From: Calditrichota bacterium
Lineage (GTDB): Bacteria > Calditrichota > Calditrichia > Calditrichales > J004
Direction of reading: 5' to 3'
Length of the DNA: 34,922 nt
Assembly: GCA_024277115.1 (NCBI GenBank)
Contig: JAJRVW010000088.1
Span: 1 to 34,922 of the forward strand
Position 1 is the first letter of the stretch. Each line of letters opens with the position of its first letter. Below are positions 16,853 through 23,961 of the stretch, one piece after another. Below the pieces are notes generated by a model. It was not told where the DNA came from. It did not search any database and saw only the letters and a program-made list of their open reading frames with translations. The position numbers were made by a program, and so were the translations under genes.

Positions 16853-17275
16853 ATGAAGAGCAAAGCATGGATAAGCATTTTTATGTGGTTTAGCGCAAGT
16901 TTATTTACCATGTCATTTATAAATATGACGGCAAGCCCACCTGAGGAAGACACAGGATGGAAAGCGCCTGCAGAAGCGGATAAGCTTGAAAACCCGTTTA
17001 AAAAAGATGCAGATGCCTGGAAGAATGTAGAAACAACCTATGCGCAGCTTTGTGCTATTTGCCATGGGGAAAGTGGTAAAGGGGATGGTATTGCAGGCAT
17101 GGCCTTAACACCACGCCCGGCAAACTTCACGCTCGACCGTGTACAAAAACAAAGTGACGGCGCGATCTTCTGGAAAATGACCAACGGCAGAACCCCAATG
17201 GCTTCGTACAAAGAATCATTAACTAAAGAACAACGCTGGCAATTAGTTAAATTCATTCGTCATCTTGCTGAATAG
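16853..17275 (+). CDS. Periplasmic monoheme cytochrome c
   Basis: Encodes 140 residues; GAGGAG lies before the ATG. A hydrophobic N-terminus (about 5-25) acts as signal peptide or anchor. One cytochrome c domain has CAICH (67-71), GESGKGDGIAG, the PRPANFT turn and a likely distal Met ligand in GRTPMASY, ending with the helix RWQLVKFIRHLAE. The spacing is that of small class I cytochromes (c6/c551-like, or the soluble partner in alternative complex III or cytochrome oxidase chains). It heads a three-gene unit with a barrel protein (33 bases downstream) and another small cytochrome, ended by a strong terminator. Function: periplasmic electron carrier; partners unknown. Confidence 0.9.
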   Translation: MKSKAWISIFMWFSASLFTMSFINMTASPPEEDTGWKAPAEADKLENPFKKDADAWKNVETTYAQLCAICHGESGKGDGIAGMALTPRPANFTLDRVQKQSDGAIFWKMTNGRTPMASYKESLTKEQRWQLVKFIRHLAE

Positions 17276-17307
17276 AACCTGGACTTAAAATAATTAGGAG
17301 TTATAAA

Positions 17308-18441
17308 ATGAAGAAAGTGTTACTGATAATGATGGTTATGGGTACCATGCTTTTTGCACAATCCAAACCAGGGCAAAGCCGGTTTTTAGTACGGGGATAT
17401 GCCCACTCAGGACTTGAGATTTATAAAGATGAATCAAGCTTTGTTGGGGGAAGTTTTAACCCAATCTTTTTATGGCAACAATCGGACAGGCTTTTATTTG
17501 AGGCCGAGTTAGAGTTTGAACTGGAAAATGGCGAAACACATCTTGCCCTGGAATATGCGAATATGTCTTATATCTTAAATGAATATGCGACTTTACGTTT
17601 AGGTAAGTTTTTGTTGCCCTTTGGTACTTTTGCAGAAAGGTTGCACCCAGCATGGATTAACCGCTTGCCATCCAGGCCACTTGGTTTTGGCCATGATGGC
17701 GTTGGTCCTGCGCGTGACCTCGGTATCGAGTTACGCGGCGGCTTGCCTTTAGGCGATGCTAAAATGAACTATTCTGTTTATGTTACAAATGGCCCAAGTT
17801 TAAACGATGGCCTTAACCCTGCTATTGAACAGGAAGAGGCCGGAATGCTTTTGTATGATAATGCCGAGGATAATAATAAAAATAAAGCAGTTGGCGGGCG
17901 TGTTGGTTTTTTACCTCTGTCAAACTCATCTATGGAGATTGGGTTTTCCGGTCAATATGCAAAACTAGGCGACAATGAATCTAAGTATGAAGACCTGGCT
18001 GCGTTGCTTTATGCTGTTGATTTTTCTTATGTAAGCAGGGTTAGTTTTCTAAACGGTGTTATTGATGTAAAGGGACAGTTGAATGGTGTAAATGTGGACA
18101 ATGCGGATTATTTTAATGTTGAGGATTCCAGCATGTATTCATTCACAAATAACAGCCAGTCTTATTATGCGCAGCTTTCGTACCGGCCAGCTTATGTAAG
18201 CAATGATTTTTTTAAGGACCTGGAATTTGTCGGGCGTTATTCTGCGCTTACATTTCCTGATGGCGCACTATGGGAATCAGACCAGACACAATATGCTTTT
18301 GGTGTAAATTATTGGATTGACTGGCGTACCGTTGTAAAACTTTCTTATCAGGTGTCGGATGCCGGTGGCCATGGTAACGAAGGTGAAGAAGCCGGGGAAT
18401 CTACGGATGCTATTCTGTTACACTGGTCTTTTGGTTTTTAA
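17308..18441 (+). CDS. Porin-like outer-membrane beta-barrel
   Basis: Encodes 377 residues; TTAGGAG precedes the ATG. The signal peptide ends LFAQ. The rest is made of alternating strands and turns (LLFEAELEFELENGETHLALEYANMSYILNE split by short turns, ATLRLGKFLLPFG, ELRGGLPLG, MNYSVYVTNGPSLND, VVKLSYQVSD) and ends LLHWSFGF with a terminal Phe, the usual signal for barrel assembly. The segment LRLGKFLLPFGTFAERLHPAW is like that in phosphate-selective or short-chain porins. It lies between two small cytochrome c genes in one transcription unit, an arrangement that recalls porin-cytochrome conduits. However, the two cytochromes here carry one haem each, so trans-outer-membrane electron transfer is only a suggestion. 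Confidence 0.82.
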   Translation: MKKVLLIMMVMGTMLFAQSKPGQSRFLVRGYAHSGLEIYKDESSFVGGSFNPIFLWQQSDRLLFEAELEFELENGETHLALEYANMSYILNEYATLRLGKFLLPFGTFAERLHPAWINRLPSRPLGFGHDGVGPARDLGIELRGGLPLGDAKMNYSVYVTNGPSLNDGLNPAIEQEEAGMLLYDNAEDNNKNKAVGGRVGFLPLSNSSMEIGFSGQYAKLGDNESKYEDLAALLYAVDFSYVSRVSFLNGVIDVKGQLNGVNVDNADYFNVEDSSMYSFTNNSQSYYAQLSYRPAYVSNDFFKDLEFVGRYSALTFPDGALWESDQTQYAFGVNYWIDWRTVVKLSYQVSDAGGHGNEGEEAGESTDAILLHWSFGF

Positions 18442-18470
18442 TTTAAGAAATAATAATCTTGGAGTTTAAA

Positions 18471-18746
18471 ATGAAATTAAAGAGAATAAGTAAATATACC
18501 ATTGTTGCCATTTTCTTTTTTGCAGCACTATTTGTTTTAGAAAGTTGCTCATCAAAAAATGCATCCGCTGCGAAACCGGGCGCTGTTTTATGGGGCGAAA
18601 ATTGTATACGTTGCCATAATGCGCCTTCACCAGCGGCTTTTAGTGACGAACAATGGGAAACAATCACTTTGCATATGCGTGTTAGGGCAAGTTTGACCGC
18701 GAACGAAACAGAGAAAGTTGTTGAATTCCTGAAGATGGCAAACTAG
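18471..18746 (+). CDS. Small monoheme cytochrome c lipoprotein
   Basis: The ATG at 18471 is preferred over an upstream TTG at 18459 because GGAG at 18461-18464 lies correctly before it; the product is 91 residues. The lipoprotein signal ends FVLESC (Cys26). The single haem site is CIRCH (45-49) in WGENCIRCHNAPSPAAFSDEQWE, followed by a helix and VVEFLKMAN. No typical distal Met loop is seen; M56-57 region methionines or the Met in ITLHMRVR could serve. It belongs with short cytochromes c of the diheme/cyt c552-like type that sense or shuttle single electrons. Third gene of the unit starting at 16853. Confidence 0.88.
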   Translation: MKLKRISKYTIVAIFFFAALFVLESCSSKNASAAKPGAVLWGENCIRCHNAPSPAAFSDEQWETITLHMRVRASLTANETEKVVEFLKMAN

Positions 18747-18771
18747 AAAAGATATAACCGGGGTTTATACA

Positions 18772-18811
18772 AAAGGCTGGCACCTTATCGTAAGGTGCCA
18801 GCCTTTTTTTG
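18772..18811 (+). terminator. Strong rho-independent terminator
   Basis: A 15-16 bp near-perfect stem (AAAGGCTGGCACCTTA, loop TCG, TAAGGTGCCAGCCTTT) followed by T7. It closes the cytochrome/porin unit. The A-run on the other side makes it able to work for the convergent minus-strand gene as well. Confidence 0.95.
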
Positions 18812-18876
18812 TCCCCCTCGTGGGTTGCTGAAGAACAAGTCTTGAATAATTAATTTGCGCCCATTTGCTTCATCAT

Positions 18877-19677
18877 TTACTTGTCTTCTTCTGTGCTGAT
18901 AATAATCGGTATACCATCTTTGCCCAATGGGACAAAGAAAAACTTTGCATTTCTACTTTTTGACAGGGCCTCTTGTACCTCGAGGGACTTAAACTGCAGG
19001 TACTTTTTTGTCAACCCTTCATCGATAATAGCCTGAGCATCTCTTTGTCCACGGGCCCTGATCCTTTGAATTTCAGCATCTTTTTCTGCGATTCCAGCAT
19101 CGTATTCCCTTTGCTCCAAAAGTTGCTTTGTAGCAAGTTTTTTGTCTGATGCTTTTGTAACTAATGGCGAATACATTATATGGTCCAAAGTTATATTATC
19201 AATTTCTATGTGTTTGCCTTCAAGTCGTTTACGCAGGGAGTTTAAAATTTCACTTTCAATTTTAGGGCTATTTTCAGGTAAATCGGTATGGATATAATTG
19301 GCCATAACATTTCTGGTTATCGTAAAAAACTCGGGTTTTACCAACCTTTCATAGTAGTCTGGGCCAACTTCTACTGCAAGGAGATATAGTTCGTTAAGTA
19401 TAGGACGGAGTATAACGGAAACCGTAACGGCCATGTGCAGGTCGTCGGAGGTTAAGATATCCACTTCCTCATCGTAATCTTTCCACTGTGTGTCGTATTC
19501 CAGGGCATCATTCCAAGGCCAATGCCACACAATGCCATCTTTATATATGGTCTCGCCATCCAGCCCGGAGCTCCATGGCCTCCACATTATACCCAGGTTT
19601 CCAGGTTGTATTGTAGAACAACCAATAATAATGGAACTGAGTATAAAAGCTACTGATAAACGCATAATTATCTTCAT
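18877..19677 (-). CDS. SPFH/prohibitin-like lipoprotein
   Basis: Encodes 266 residues; AAAGGAG lies 7 bases before the ATG. The N-terminus is a lipoprotein signal (SSIIIGC, Cys20). An SPFH-type domain follows (about 25-190: GNLGIMWRPW, a signature-like VTVSVILRPILNELYLL, YYERLVKPEFFTITRNVMANY, KHIEIDNITLDHIMYS), then a charged helix (about 190-245) of the kind that oligomerises flotillins and prohibitins. SPFH proteins form ring assemblies that organise membrane proteins or proteases. A lipid anchor instead of a TM segment is a variation. It is transcribed away from the CsgG-like/ccmF operon, and a -24/-12-like promoter is present at 19743-19757, suggesting it shares control with its divergent neighbour. 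Confidence 0.85.
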   Translation of the reverse strand: MKIIMRLSVAFILSSIIIGCSTIQPGNLGIMWRPWSSGLDGETIYKDGIVWHWPWNDALEYDTQWKDYDEEVDILTSDDLHMAVTVSVILRPILNELYLLAVEVGPDYYERLVKPEFFTITRNVMANYIHTDLPENSPKIESEILNSLRKRLEGKHIEIDNITLDHIMYSPLVTKASDKKLATKQLLEQREYDAGIAEKDAEIQRIRARGQRDAQAIIDEGLTKKYLQFKSLEVQEALSKSRNAKFFFVPLGKDGIPIIISTEEDK

Positions 19678-19742
19678 CTCGATCTCCTTTAGGCTTGTTA
19701 AACATACTAAATAGGTAAGTATTTCATTTGCTTGAACAGATC

Positions 19743-19757
19743 ACAAATAACATGCCA
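19743..19757 (-). promoter_or_regulatory. Sigma54-like promoter facing the SPFH lipoprotein gene
   Basis: On the minus strand TGGCATGTTATTTGT matches TGGCAYGNNNNTTGC except for the last base, with correct spacing. It would start transcription near 19731, about 55 bases before the ATG. The nearest dyad is 257 bp away. Confidence 0.5.
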
Positions 19758-19811
19758 GAAGAAAAAAACGGATCGTTTTGAGTATGCCGACCGCTTAGCC
19801 CCGGATTATGC

Positions 19812-19925
19812 GTGAGGGTGAAGTAAAACCACTTAACCCGTGCCGGGAACAAGCCCTATCTCTTTTATAAAACACCACTTGCATGAATCTTTAAATCGGT
19901 TAAAGATTTACGATTCTTTTTTTAA
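19812..19925 (+). ncRNA. Possible small RNA or attenuator ending in a terminator-like hairpin
   Basis: A perfect 9-bp stem AATCTTTAA (19886-19894) / TTAAAGATT (19900-19908), flanked by GAATC/GATTC, is followed by a T-run at 19915-19922. Upstream, GGGTGAAGT pairs with ACTTAACCC around 19816-19839, and CCCGTGCCGGG follows. No upstream gene reads into this plus-strand terminator because both flanking genes point away, so it may end a small RNA. No promoter was identified; confidence is low. Confidence 0.25.
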
Positions 19926-20004
19926 TTGGAATGATCTTAATTGAAAATCCCGGGTATTTAAATTTTCGGTATCGGGGCAAATAGTATGATATTCAACAAG
20001 AGCT

Positions 20005-20020
20005 TGTAGAATAGTCTACT
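20005..20020. promoter_or_regulatory. 16-bp dyad, putative NtrC-type enhancer site (site B)
   Basis: TGTAGAATAGTCTACT matches 14 of 16 positions of TGTAGAATATTCTACA. Its centre is 81.5 bp before the GG of the -24 element at 20093-20107, the same distance (80-84 bp) seen at sites C and D2. Confidence 0.7.
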
Positions 20021-20092
20021 ACTTTAAAGTATTTATGATTAGGATCATGAGATATCTCTCATAAAGACGGTGTTTATTTAGTTTGTGAAAAC

Positions 20093-20107
20093 TGGCACTT
20101 AATTTGT
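20093..20107 (+). promoter_or_regulatory. Sigma54 (-24/-12) promoter of the CsgG-like/ccmF/ABC operon
   Basis: TGGCACTTAATTTGT: a perfect TGGCAC at -24 and TTTGT at -12 with proper spacing. Start of transcription is expected near 20119, about 40 bases before the first ATG. Confidence 0.75.
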
Positions 20108-20157
20108 AAAGCAGATAGGCAAGTCTGAATTGTTATTATAAAAAGTGAAAGGTAAAA

Positions 20158-20733
20158 ATGAAAAATTTAAGCCCTATATATTCTAAAACATTCTTGAAGA
20201 TGGCAAGCCGCTTTTTAATTTTGATTGTCGGTCTGAATTTTCTTTCCTCGTGCATGATGTTTGGCATGCATGGTAAAAACAGATCTTCAAGTTTGTCGTT
20301 AAAGCAAGAGAAGCCCCAAAGCGAATCTGTAATTTTAGATGAGATGATTGATAAAGCTGTTCTTGAATTTTCCAATAAGGATGGCATTAAAATAAAAACC
20401 ATTGCAGTATGGAAACTTAAAACGCACTCTACTTCTATCGACCCGGAAAATATCCGACAAAAAATTATTACCAACCTGGTAAACAATACTTCCTATAAGG
20501 TTATATCCCGTGAACATCTGGATAAATTACTGGCAGAGCAAAGCCTGTCAATTAGTGGCACAATTGATAGTACAAGTGCCATTAGTATTGGTAAATTAAT
20601 TGGGGTAGAAGGTTTTATTACTGGCTATATTTCAAAGCAGGAAAAAAGGATAGAGTTAAGCTTAAGTTTAATTAAAACAACGACGGGTGAAGTTCTCTGG
20701 TCAAAATTTCAGAAAGAAAAAACAGCATACTAA
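20158..20733 (+). CDS. CsgG/LpoB-like lipoprotein
   Basis: Encodes 191 residues. A long N-region and hydrophobic segment end in NFLSSC (Cys32), a lipobox. The mature domain (about 60-190) reads like the CsgG/LpoB/FlgO superfamily: KIKTIAVWKLKTHSTSIDPENIRQKIITNLVNN split around a helix, KVISREHLDKLLAEQ, then SAISIGKLIGVEGFITGYISKQ and a closing strand pair (IELSLSLIKTTTGEVLWSKF). These proteins bind periplasmic or outer-membrane partners (cell-wall synthases, curli export); the partner here is unknown. It is the first gene of the sigma54-driven operon, 28 bases before the CcmF-like gene. Its task in that operon cannot be deduced. Confidence 0.82.
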   Translation: MKNLSPIYSKTFLKMASRFLILIVGLNFLSSCMMFGMHGKNRSSSLSLKQEKPQSESVILDEMIDKAVLEFSNKDGIKIKTIAVWKLKTHSTSIDPENIRQKIITNLVNNTSYKVISREHLDKLLAEQSLSISGTIDSTSAISIGKLIGVEGFITGYISKQEKRIELSLSLIKTTTGEVLWSKFQKEKTAY

Positions 20734-20761
20734 TTTAATTTTTTGATTGAAAGGAAATGAA

Positions 20762-23014
20762 ATGAAATTTGGTATTTTTAGCATTTATGCATCACTTATT
20801 GCCATGATCTATTCATCATGGTATTATTTTCAGGTTTATCAGGAAGAGAAGCATTCCAAACCTCAAAAGCTACAAAAGGATATTCTCACCTATAACATTA
20901 AACAAGCCCGTTTGGGGTATTTTGCCATGACCGGCATGATAAGTGTGGCCTCCATATATTTGTGGGTTTTAATTTTCACGCACCAGTTTCAGGTAGATTA
21001 TATTTATCGCTATACATCAAGCGATCTAAGTGCCGGCTATCTGTTTTCTGCATTCTGGGCTGGGCAGGAAGGTTCGTTTCTCTTCTGGGCCTTAATGCTT
21101 GCGTTAATGGGAACCGTTTTTATACACTATGCCCGAAAACTTGAGTCAGGTGCAATGTTAACGATAAACCTCGTCCAGATTGCATTTCTTCTTTTGTTAA
21201 TCAAAGCCGGGCCATTTGTACTTTCGGGCTCTTTTCCTGTTGAAGGCGCCGGGCTTAATCCATTATTACAAAACCCCTGGATGGTCATACATCCTCCAAT
21301 ATTGTTTTTAGGTTATGCAGCTACAACCATTCCTTTTGCAATAGTAATCGCCGCCCTATTAAACCATGAGTATAAATCTTGGATAAAAATTGCTTTTCCC
21401 TGGACATTGTTCGCGTCTATTACAATGGGGGCCGGGATAATAATTGGCGGCTATTGGGCTTACAAGGTACTTGGTTGGGGCGGTTACTGGGGATGGGACC
21501 CTGTAGAGAATTCTTCCCTGATTGCATGGCTTTCTGTTTTGGCCCTTTTTCATGGTTTGCTCATAAGCCGCTTCCGGGGTGGGTTTCAAAAAACTAATTT
21601 TGCCCTGGCTATTTTTAGTTTTGTGCTTGTACTGTATGCGACCTTCCTGACACGCAGCGGTGTACTTGCCGATTTTTCCGTGCATTCCTTTCAGGATTTA
21701 GGAATAAACGGTTACTTAACCCTTTATATAATTGGGTCGTTGTCTTTTGGTCTGGCTTTACTATATCAAAGAAAAAACGAAATTCCCTTTGTCGAAATTT
21801 CTTTTGATTCCCTCACTAAAGAAAATATTTTGGTGATTACAGTATTAATCCTGGTTACAAGCGCATTCTTTATTCTACTCGGCACGTCATCACCTCTCAT
21901 CACAAATTTATTGGGCCGCCCGGCACAGGTTGAAACAAGTTTTTATAATATCGTCAACTTACCTATTGGGATATTGATGTCGGTAGCGCTGGGTATTGCA
22001 CCGGTTTTATTATGGAAAAGTGAAGGACTAAAAAAAATAATAACTGAACTTGTTTTGTCTGTTTCTATTGCCATTGTTGCTGCCTTAATAGCAATAAGCT
22101 TTGGGATGGAAAAGATACTAAATATCTTATTTTTGGTTTCTGCTGTATTTGCGTTGGTCAGTAATTTTATGATGTTGATAAAAAATATAAGATTTGGCTG
22201 GAACCTGATTGTTGCCCCTATAGCGCATGTTGGCGTTGCTTTAATGTTTATCGGGATTATTGTTTCGGGTGTGTTTGACAAATCTGAACGGGTTATTTTA
22301 ACCCAAGACACCCTGCAAAATGTGCTTGGAAATGATTTAGTTTATAAAGGGGAGTTTCAGGAGCCGGGTGGTAAAACGGGTGTTTTAATTGAAGTCCAAA
22401 ATGGAAACTCCAAATTTATGGCTAACCCACATCTGTACCAAAATAGCTATACACAGGGCGAAATGCGCGAGCCGCATGTGGAAGAAAATTTTTTAAATGA
22501 TTTATATATCTCCCCACTACAGGTGATAGATAAAGTGGGTATAGAGCAGGCTAACCTTTTAACCCTTTCCAAGGGGCAAAAAAAGAAATTTGCCGGTTAT
22601 GATGTTCGCTTTAGCACATTTGATATGGATACGCATCAGCAGGAAAATGGCGAATTTCGAGTAGCGGCAGTAATTCAATTTACAAAAGGTTCGCAATCTT
22701 TTGAGGTAAAACCCGCCATCGTATTACGGGGCAAGGAGCAGGAGTACGAACCGGCGCAATTGCCAAAGAGGGATGAACAAGGAACACCGGGAAAAATATT
22801 ACTAAGCGGTATAAACCCGGAAAAGAAAAGTATCCAGCTTTCTTTTGACGGGTGGCTTAAAGAAGGAGATATAAAAGAAACGCCAAATCAGGTTGTTGTG
22901 GAGGTAAGCAACAAGCCGTTGATGAGCGTGCTTTGGCTTGGCACGATCTTATTGACCCTTGGCACATTACTTGCCATGAGAAGACGTACAATGGAATTAA
23001 AAACTTCAATTTAA
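20762..23014 (+). CDS. ccmF: CcmF/NrfE-like cytochrome c haem lyase subunit
   Basis: ATG at 20762 is preferred to an in-frame TTG at 20747, since AAAGGAAAT sits just before it; 750 residues. It is a polytopic membrane protein (about 14 segments). It carries the haem-handling protein signature: FWAGQEGSFLFWA near the N-terminus, HPPILFLGY, and the Trp-rich WWD motif GWGGYWGWDPVENSS at about 237-251, exposed to the periplasm. A soluble periplasmic domain lies near the C-terminus (about 520-725) before the last TM (LGTILLTLGTLLAM). CcmF attaches haem to CxxCH sites of apocytochromes together with CcmH. The next gene encodes a CcmH-like module, and three cytochromes c are made from nearby genes. 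No ccmABCDEG are in the window, so this is probably a dedicated or second haem lyase. Confidence 0.9.
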   Translation: MKFGIFSIYASLIAMIYSSWYYFQVYQEEKHSKPQKLQKDILTYNIKQARLGYFAMTGMISVASIYLWVLIFTHQFQVDYIYRYTSSDLSAGYLFSAFWAGQEGSFLFWALMLALMGTVFIHYARKLESGAMLTINLVQIAFLLLLIKAGPFVLSGSFPVEGAGLNPLLQNPWMVIHPPILFLGYAATTIPFAIVIAALLNHEYKSWIKIAFPWTLFASITMGAGIIIGGYWAYKVLGWGGYWGWDPVENSSLIAWLSVLALFHGLLISRFRGGFQKTNFALAIFSFVLVLYATFLTRSGVLADFSVHSFQDLGINGYLTLYIIGSLSFGLALLYQRKNEIPFVEISFDSLTKENILVITVLILVTSAFFILLGTSSPLITNLLGRPAQVETSFYNIVNLPIGILMSVALGIAPVLLWKSEGLKKIITELVLSVSIAIVAALIAISFGMEKILNILFLVSAVFALVSNFMMLIKNIRFGWNLIVAPIAHVGVALMFIGIIVSGVFDKSERVILTQDTLQNVLGNDLVYKGEFQEPGGKTGVLIEVQNGNSKFMANPHLYQNSYTQGEMREPHVEENFLNDLYISPLQVIDKVGIEQANLLTLSKGQKKKFAGYDVRFSTFDMDTHQQENGEFRVAAVIQFTKGSQSFEVKPAIVLRGKEQEYEPAQLPKRDEQGTPGKILLSGINPEKKSIQLSFDGWLKEGDIKETPNQVVVEVSNKPLMSVLWLGTILLTLGTLLAMRRRTMELKTSI

Positions 23015-23029
23015 GATGGGAATATAAAA

Positions 23030-23479
23030 ATGGAAAAGAACAAAATATGTCCGGCCTGTGAGGCAGCCAATAATTTATCGGCCAAATTTTGTAATGAGTG
23101 CGGGACAAACCTGCAATTAGATCAGGATAAAAAACAATGTTCAAGTTGTGGTTTTAAAAATAGTAACGATTCAAAATTTTGTTTTAACTGCGGTGAAGCA
23201 TTTGGTGAAAAAAAGATATCGCCCAAACTAAAGCAAAAACAACAGAACAGGGTACGGCGGGAAAAAAAACATACTCCCGAAACCAAATCAGTACAGCCGC
23301 TGACAATTGCAGTAATAGCCATTGCGCTAGTGGTCGTTTATTTATTTTTATCCAACGACAATAAACCGCAAGCTCTCCGCCCGGTGGTAGAAACCCCTCG
23401 GCCTTTTAATGAGCAAAAACTGGCCGACCCTGCCAAAGAAGCCATTGTTTTGGATATCGCGTCCAAGTTTATTTGTTAG
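23030..23479 (+). CDS. Double zinc-ribbon membrane protein, first part of a CcmH-like gene cut by an amber codon
   Basis: Encodes 149 residues up to TAG at 23477-23479. Two treble-clef zinc ribbons (CPACEAANNLSAKFCNECG and CSSCGFKNSNDSKFCFNCG) occupy residues 7-60. A basic linker, one TM segment (about 90-107, LTIAVIAIALVVVYLFL) and an external stretch that ends DIASKFIC follow. The same frame continues after the TAG without any other stop to 23950, and the broken motif (IC-stop-CGTC...CTC) aligns with an intact copy downstream (ACTCGQC...CNC). The two frames therefore derive from one gene of about 306 codons. The ribbons probably face the cytoplasm and the CcmH-like part the periplasm. Whether the stop is real, read through or a sequence error cannot be decided here. 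Confidence 0.8.
   Translation: MEKNKICPACEAANNLSAKFCNECGTNLQLDQDKKQCSSCGFKNSNDSKFCFNCGEAFGEKKISPKLKQKQQNRVRREKKHTPETKSVQPLTIAVIAIALVVVYLFLSNDNKPQALRPVVETPRPFNEQKLADPAKEAIVLDIASKFIC
23477..23479 (+). other. In-frame amber codon inside a Cys motif
   Basis: TAG lies between TGT and TGC, at the position equivalent to Thr in the second Cys module of the same protein (ACTC). Frame, Cys spacing and reading continue normally on both sides, so only this codon interrupts the gene. Confidence 0.85.
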
Positions 23480-23533
23480 TGCGGTACATGTGGCGAACAG
23501 CCTTTAAATACCTGCACGTGTAACGTAGCTCAA

Positions 23534-23950
23534 ATGCAGAGGGACTTTATCCGTAACGGCCTGCAAAACAATCAGGATCAGGAAACAATAATCAAAGCCG
23601 TTAACGCAAAATATGGATGGATAAAACCCGAGTTTGAAGGCAAATATGGCCCGGGCAAATTTAGGTTGGATGCAAAACAAAATAACCCGCTTGCGCCAGG
23701 GTTGGATATTTTGGGTAAAAAGAATGTAATAAAGCCAGCCTTGTTTTCGGACCGCTTATCCATTATTTCCAGTTTTGCCTGCACGTGCGGCCAATGCCAG
23801 ATCGATGAATTAAAAGATTGTAATTGTAACCACCCGGGTGGGGCAACCGAGGTGAAAAAATTTATAGACCAGAAAATAGCGGAAGCATCATACTCGAAAG
23901 AAAATATAATCCAGCTTGTAGAAGCACGCTACGGAAACAGAATAAGATAG
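23534..23950 (+). CDS. CcmH-like thiol protein, C-terminal part of the gene interrupted at 23477
   Basis: The longest frame with an ATG begins here, but the coding frame is continuous back to 23480 and, through one TAG, to 23030. It encodes the end of a first CcmH-like module (QRDFIRNGL...ETIIKAVNAKYGW), a linker, and a complete second one: FACTCGQCQIDELKDCNC followed by KKFIDQKIAEASYSKENIIQLVEARYG. CcmH/NrfF proteins have a short Cys motif, then a three-helix bundle with an A/R-rich helix, and end in xYG; they reduce apocytochrome thiols and pair with CcmF, the gene just upstream. Having two modules with four or five Cys each instead of one CxxC is unusual. No ribosome site precedes the ATG, so independent translation is doubtful. 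Confidence 0.7.
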   Translation: MQRDFIRNGLQNNQDQETIIKAVNAKYGWIKPEFEGKYGPGKFRLDAKQNNPLAPGLDILGKKNVIKPALFSDRLSIISSFACTCGQCQIDELKDCNCNHPGGATEVKKFIDQKIAEASYSKENIIQLVEARYGNRIR

Positions 23951-23961
23951 GAGGAATAGAA

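Larger units (their letters stand above)
19678..20157. promoter_or_regulatory. 480-bp divergent regulatory region
   Basis: No protein gene is seen. It contains a minus-strand -24/-12-like promoter (19743-19757), a plus-strand one (20093-20107), one 16-bp dyad (20005-20020), and between them a structured stretch (19800-19925) that ends in a hairpin plus T-run. The layout suggests a two-way sigma54 control region with an extra non-coding element inside. Confidence 0.55.
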
